Assembly: GCA_018242505.1 (NCBI GenBank)
Contig: JAFEBU010000051.1
Span: 1-61,280, forward strand
Reading direction: 5' to 3'
Source of the DNA: Pseudomonadota bacterium
GTDB lineage: Bacteria; Pseudomonadota; Alphaproteobacteria; Reyranellales; Reyranellaceae
DNA: 61,280 nucleotides
Shown here: positions 60,475 to 61,280 of the stretch, piece by piece
Layout of the letters: the number at the start of each line of letters is the position of its first letter
How positions within the stretch are numbered: position 1 is the first letter of the stretch
Translations under genes and position numbers: made by a program
The notes under the pieces: model-generated
Database searches by the model: none
Seen by the model: the letters and a program-made list of their open reading frames with translations, nothing else
Told to the model about the DNA's origin: nothing

Positions 60475-61280
60475 ATGCCGCGGCGCAAGGCCGAGGCCCG
60501 GGAGGCCGACGCACGCGCCGACGATGACGCCTTGCTCGCGCTGCTGGCGGCTGGCCTGCGGCTGCAGGCCAGCGACAGCCTTTGGCGCGTGAGCGGCAAC
60601 ACCCTTCCCTACCGTGCCCTGCTGCGCGATTGCGGCGGCGTCTGGAACAAGCTGGATCAGTGCTGGGAGTTCAGCGGCGACGACCCGACCGCGAAGCTTG
60701 CCGCCGCCCTTGCCGCGGTACCGGCATCGACCGGGCACAACAGCGGCGAAGCCGCTCCCGCCAAGCCGCACTACTGGGGTCATCGCGGCCGCGTGCGCGA
60801 GCGGGTGCTGAAGGCGGGCATCGAGCCGCTGGCCGACTACGAGCTGCTCGAGTTGCTGCTGTTCTATTCAATCGACCGCATCGATACCAAGCCGCTGGCG
60901 AAGAAGCTGCTGGAGCGCTTCGGCACGCTCGGTGACGTGTTTGCAGCCGAACCGGCACAACTCCGGGAATTCGAGATCGATCAGCGCACACTCGTCCTCT
61001 TCCGTGCGGTACGCGAGTCCGGGCGGCGGCTTGCCGAGCGCAAGGTCAAGGACATGCCGGTGCTGACCAACTGGCAGCAACTGCTCGATTATTGTCATGC
61101 CGCGCTCGCGCACGAGAAGACCGAGCAGTTCCGCATCCTCTTTCTCGACCGCAAGAACGTGCTGATCGCCGACGAGGTCCAGCAGCGTGGGACGATCGAT
61201 CACACGCCGGTCTATCCGCGCGAGGTCGTGAAGCGGGCGCTTGATCTCGGCGCAGCCGCGCTGATCCTGGTGCACAACCA
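60475..61280 (+). CDS. radC: RadC/JAMM-domain protein (runs off the window)
   Basis: At least 268 residues; the frame is open to the last base. The first about 95 residues are a variable N-terminus (including LPYRALLRDCGGVWNKLDQCWEF). Then comes RadC: HRGRVRERVLKAGIEPLADYELLELLLFYSI, LLERFGTLGDVFAAEPAQLREF, KTEQFRILFLDRKNVLIADEVQQRGTIDHTPVYPREVVKRALDLGAAALILVHN. The window ends just before the expected HPSG of the zinc JAMM motif. The family is widespread, and despite its name a DNA-repair role is unproven. Confidence 0.9.
   Translation, partial: MPRRKAEAREADARADDDALLALLAAGLRLQASDSLWRVSGNTLPYRALLRDCGGVWNKLDQCWEFSGDDPTAKLAAALAAVPASTGHNSGEAAPAKPHYWGHRGRVRERVLKAGIEPLADYELLELLLFYSIDRIDTKPLAKKLLERFGTLGDVFAAEPAQLREFEIDQRTLVLFRAVRESGRRLAERKVKDMPVLTNWQQLLDYCHAALAHEKTEQFRILFLDRKNVLIADEVQQRGTIDHTPVYPREVVKRALDLGAAALILVHN

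Noticed and set aside
1..61280. CRISPR array, rRNA, riboswitch or replication origin
   Set aside because: No regularly spaced repeats, no rRNA-like stretches and no recognisable riboswitch core or origin motifs were found when reading both strands.

Overview
The window is GC-rich DNA that reads like an alphaproteobacterial chromosome. The markers are FixL/FixJ/FixK oxygen signalling, alphaproteobacterial-style relaxase (DUF3363/RlxS type) and TraG relics, IS481, Liv- and Dpp-type ABC operons and short, overlapping operon junctions. I cannot name the genus from sequence alone.

Positions 1 to about 26,626 look like a decaying integrated island. The left end holds broken conjugation genes (traG, relaxase) interrupted by IS481 and aldehyde dehydrogenase debris, with an intact alpha/beta hydrolase among them. 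An intact aldehyde dehydrogenase, luciferase-like oxidoreductase and AllE-like cupin follow (3.3-6.7 kb). From 7 to 26 kb is a low-oxygen/stress block: LOG protein plus beta-CASP nuclease, DUF2267, three two-domain universal stress proteins, a CBS-BON protein, FixK, two ATPase-less ABC membrane proteins, glucokinase, beta-glucosidase, alcohol dehydrogenase, a small membrane protein with a broken cytochrome c, an extra receiver, FixJ and FixL. Seven FixK/FNR-type palindromes sit about 55-76 bp before the start codons of these genes, so FixL-FixJ-FixK probably controls the block. Gene debris (groEL, usp, adh, P-type ATPase) is scattered through it. The block ends at a 3' half of a tRNA-Leu gene, on the plus strand, which is the expected right-hand attachment scar.

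From 26.7 kb the sequence looks like ordinary chromosome, densely packed and largely intact. It begins with a Tat-type hemerythrin protein and a complete peptide/opine-type ABC transporter (minus strand), then an SDR. Next is a probable copper-handling operon (DUF2946 protein, TonB receptor, Asp-box repeat protein with a CECC motif, TlpA-like thioredoxin, PCu(A)C chaperone). It is followed by MAPEG and a bacterial URC-type uracil-degradation set (upp, URC4/DUF1688, URC1-like GTP cyclohydrolase II homologue), a cupin, a secreted protein, a signal-less HtrA protease, a methyltransferase and CinA.

From 59.5 back to 47.1 kb a minus-strand run of twelve close or overlapping genes looks like one operon: MoCF/CinA-like protein, AbrB-type membrane protein, amidase, Asp/Glu racemase, a complete branched-chain-type ABC importer, an FAD oxidoreductase, an M61-like peptidase and a creatininase-family protein. 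Together these suggest uptake and hydrolysis of an amide or amino-acid-like compound. Methionine aminopeptidase and the start of radC close the window on the plus strand.
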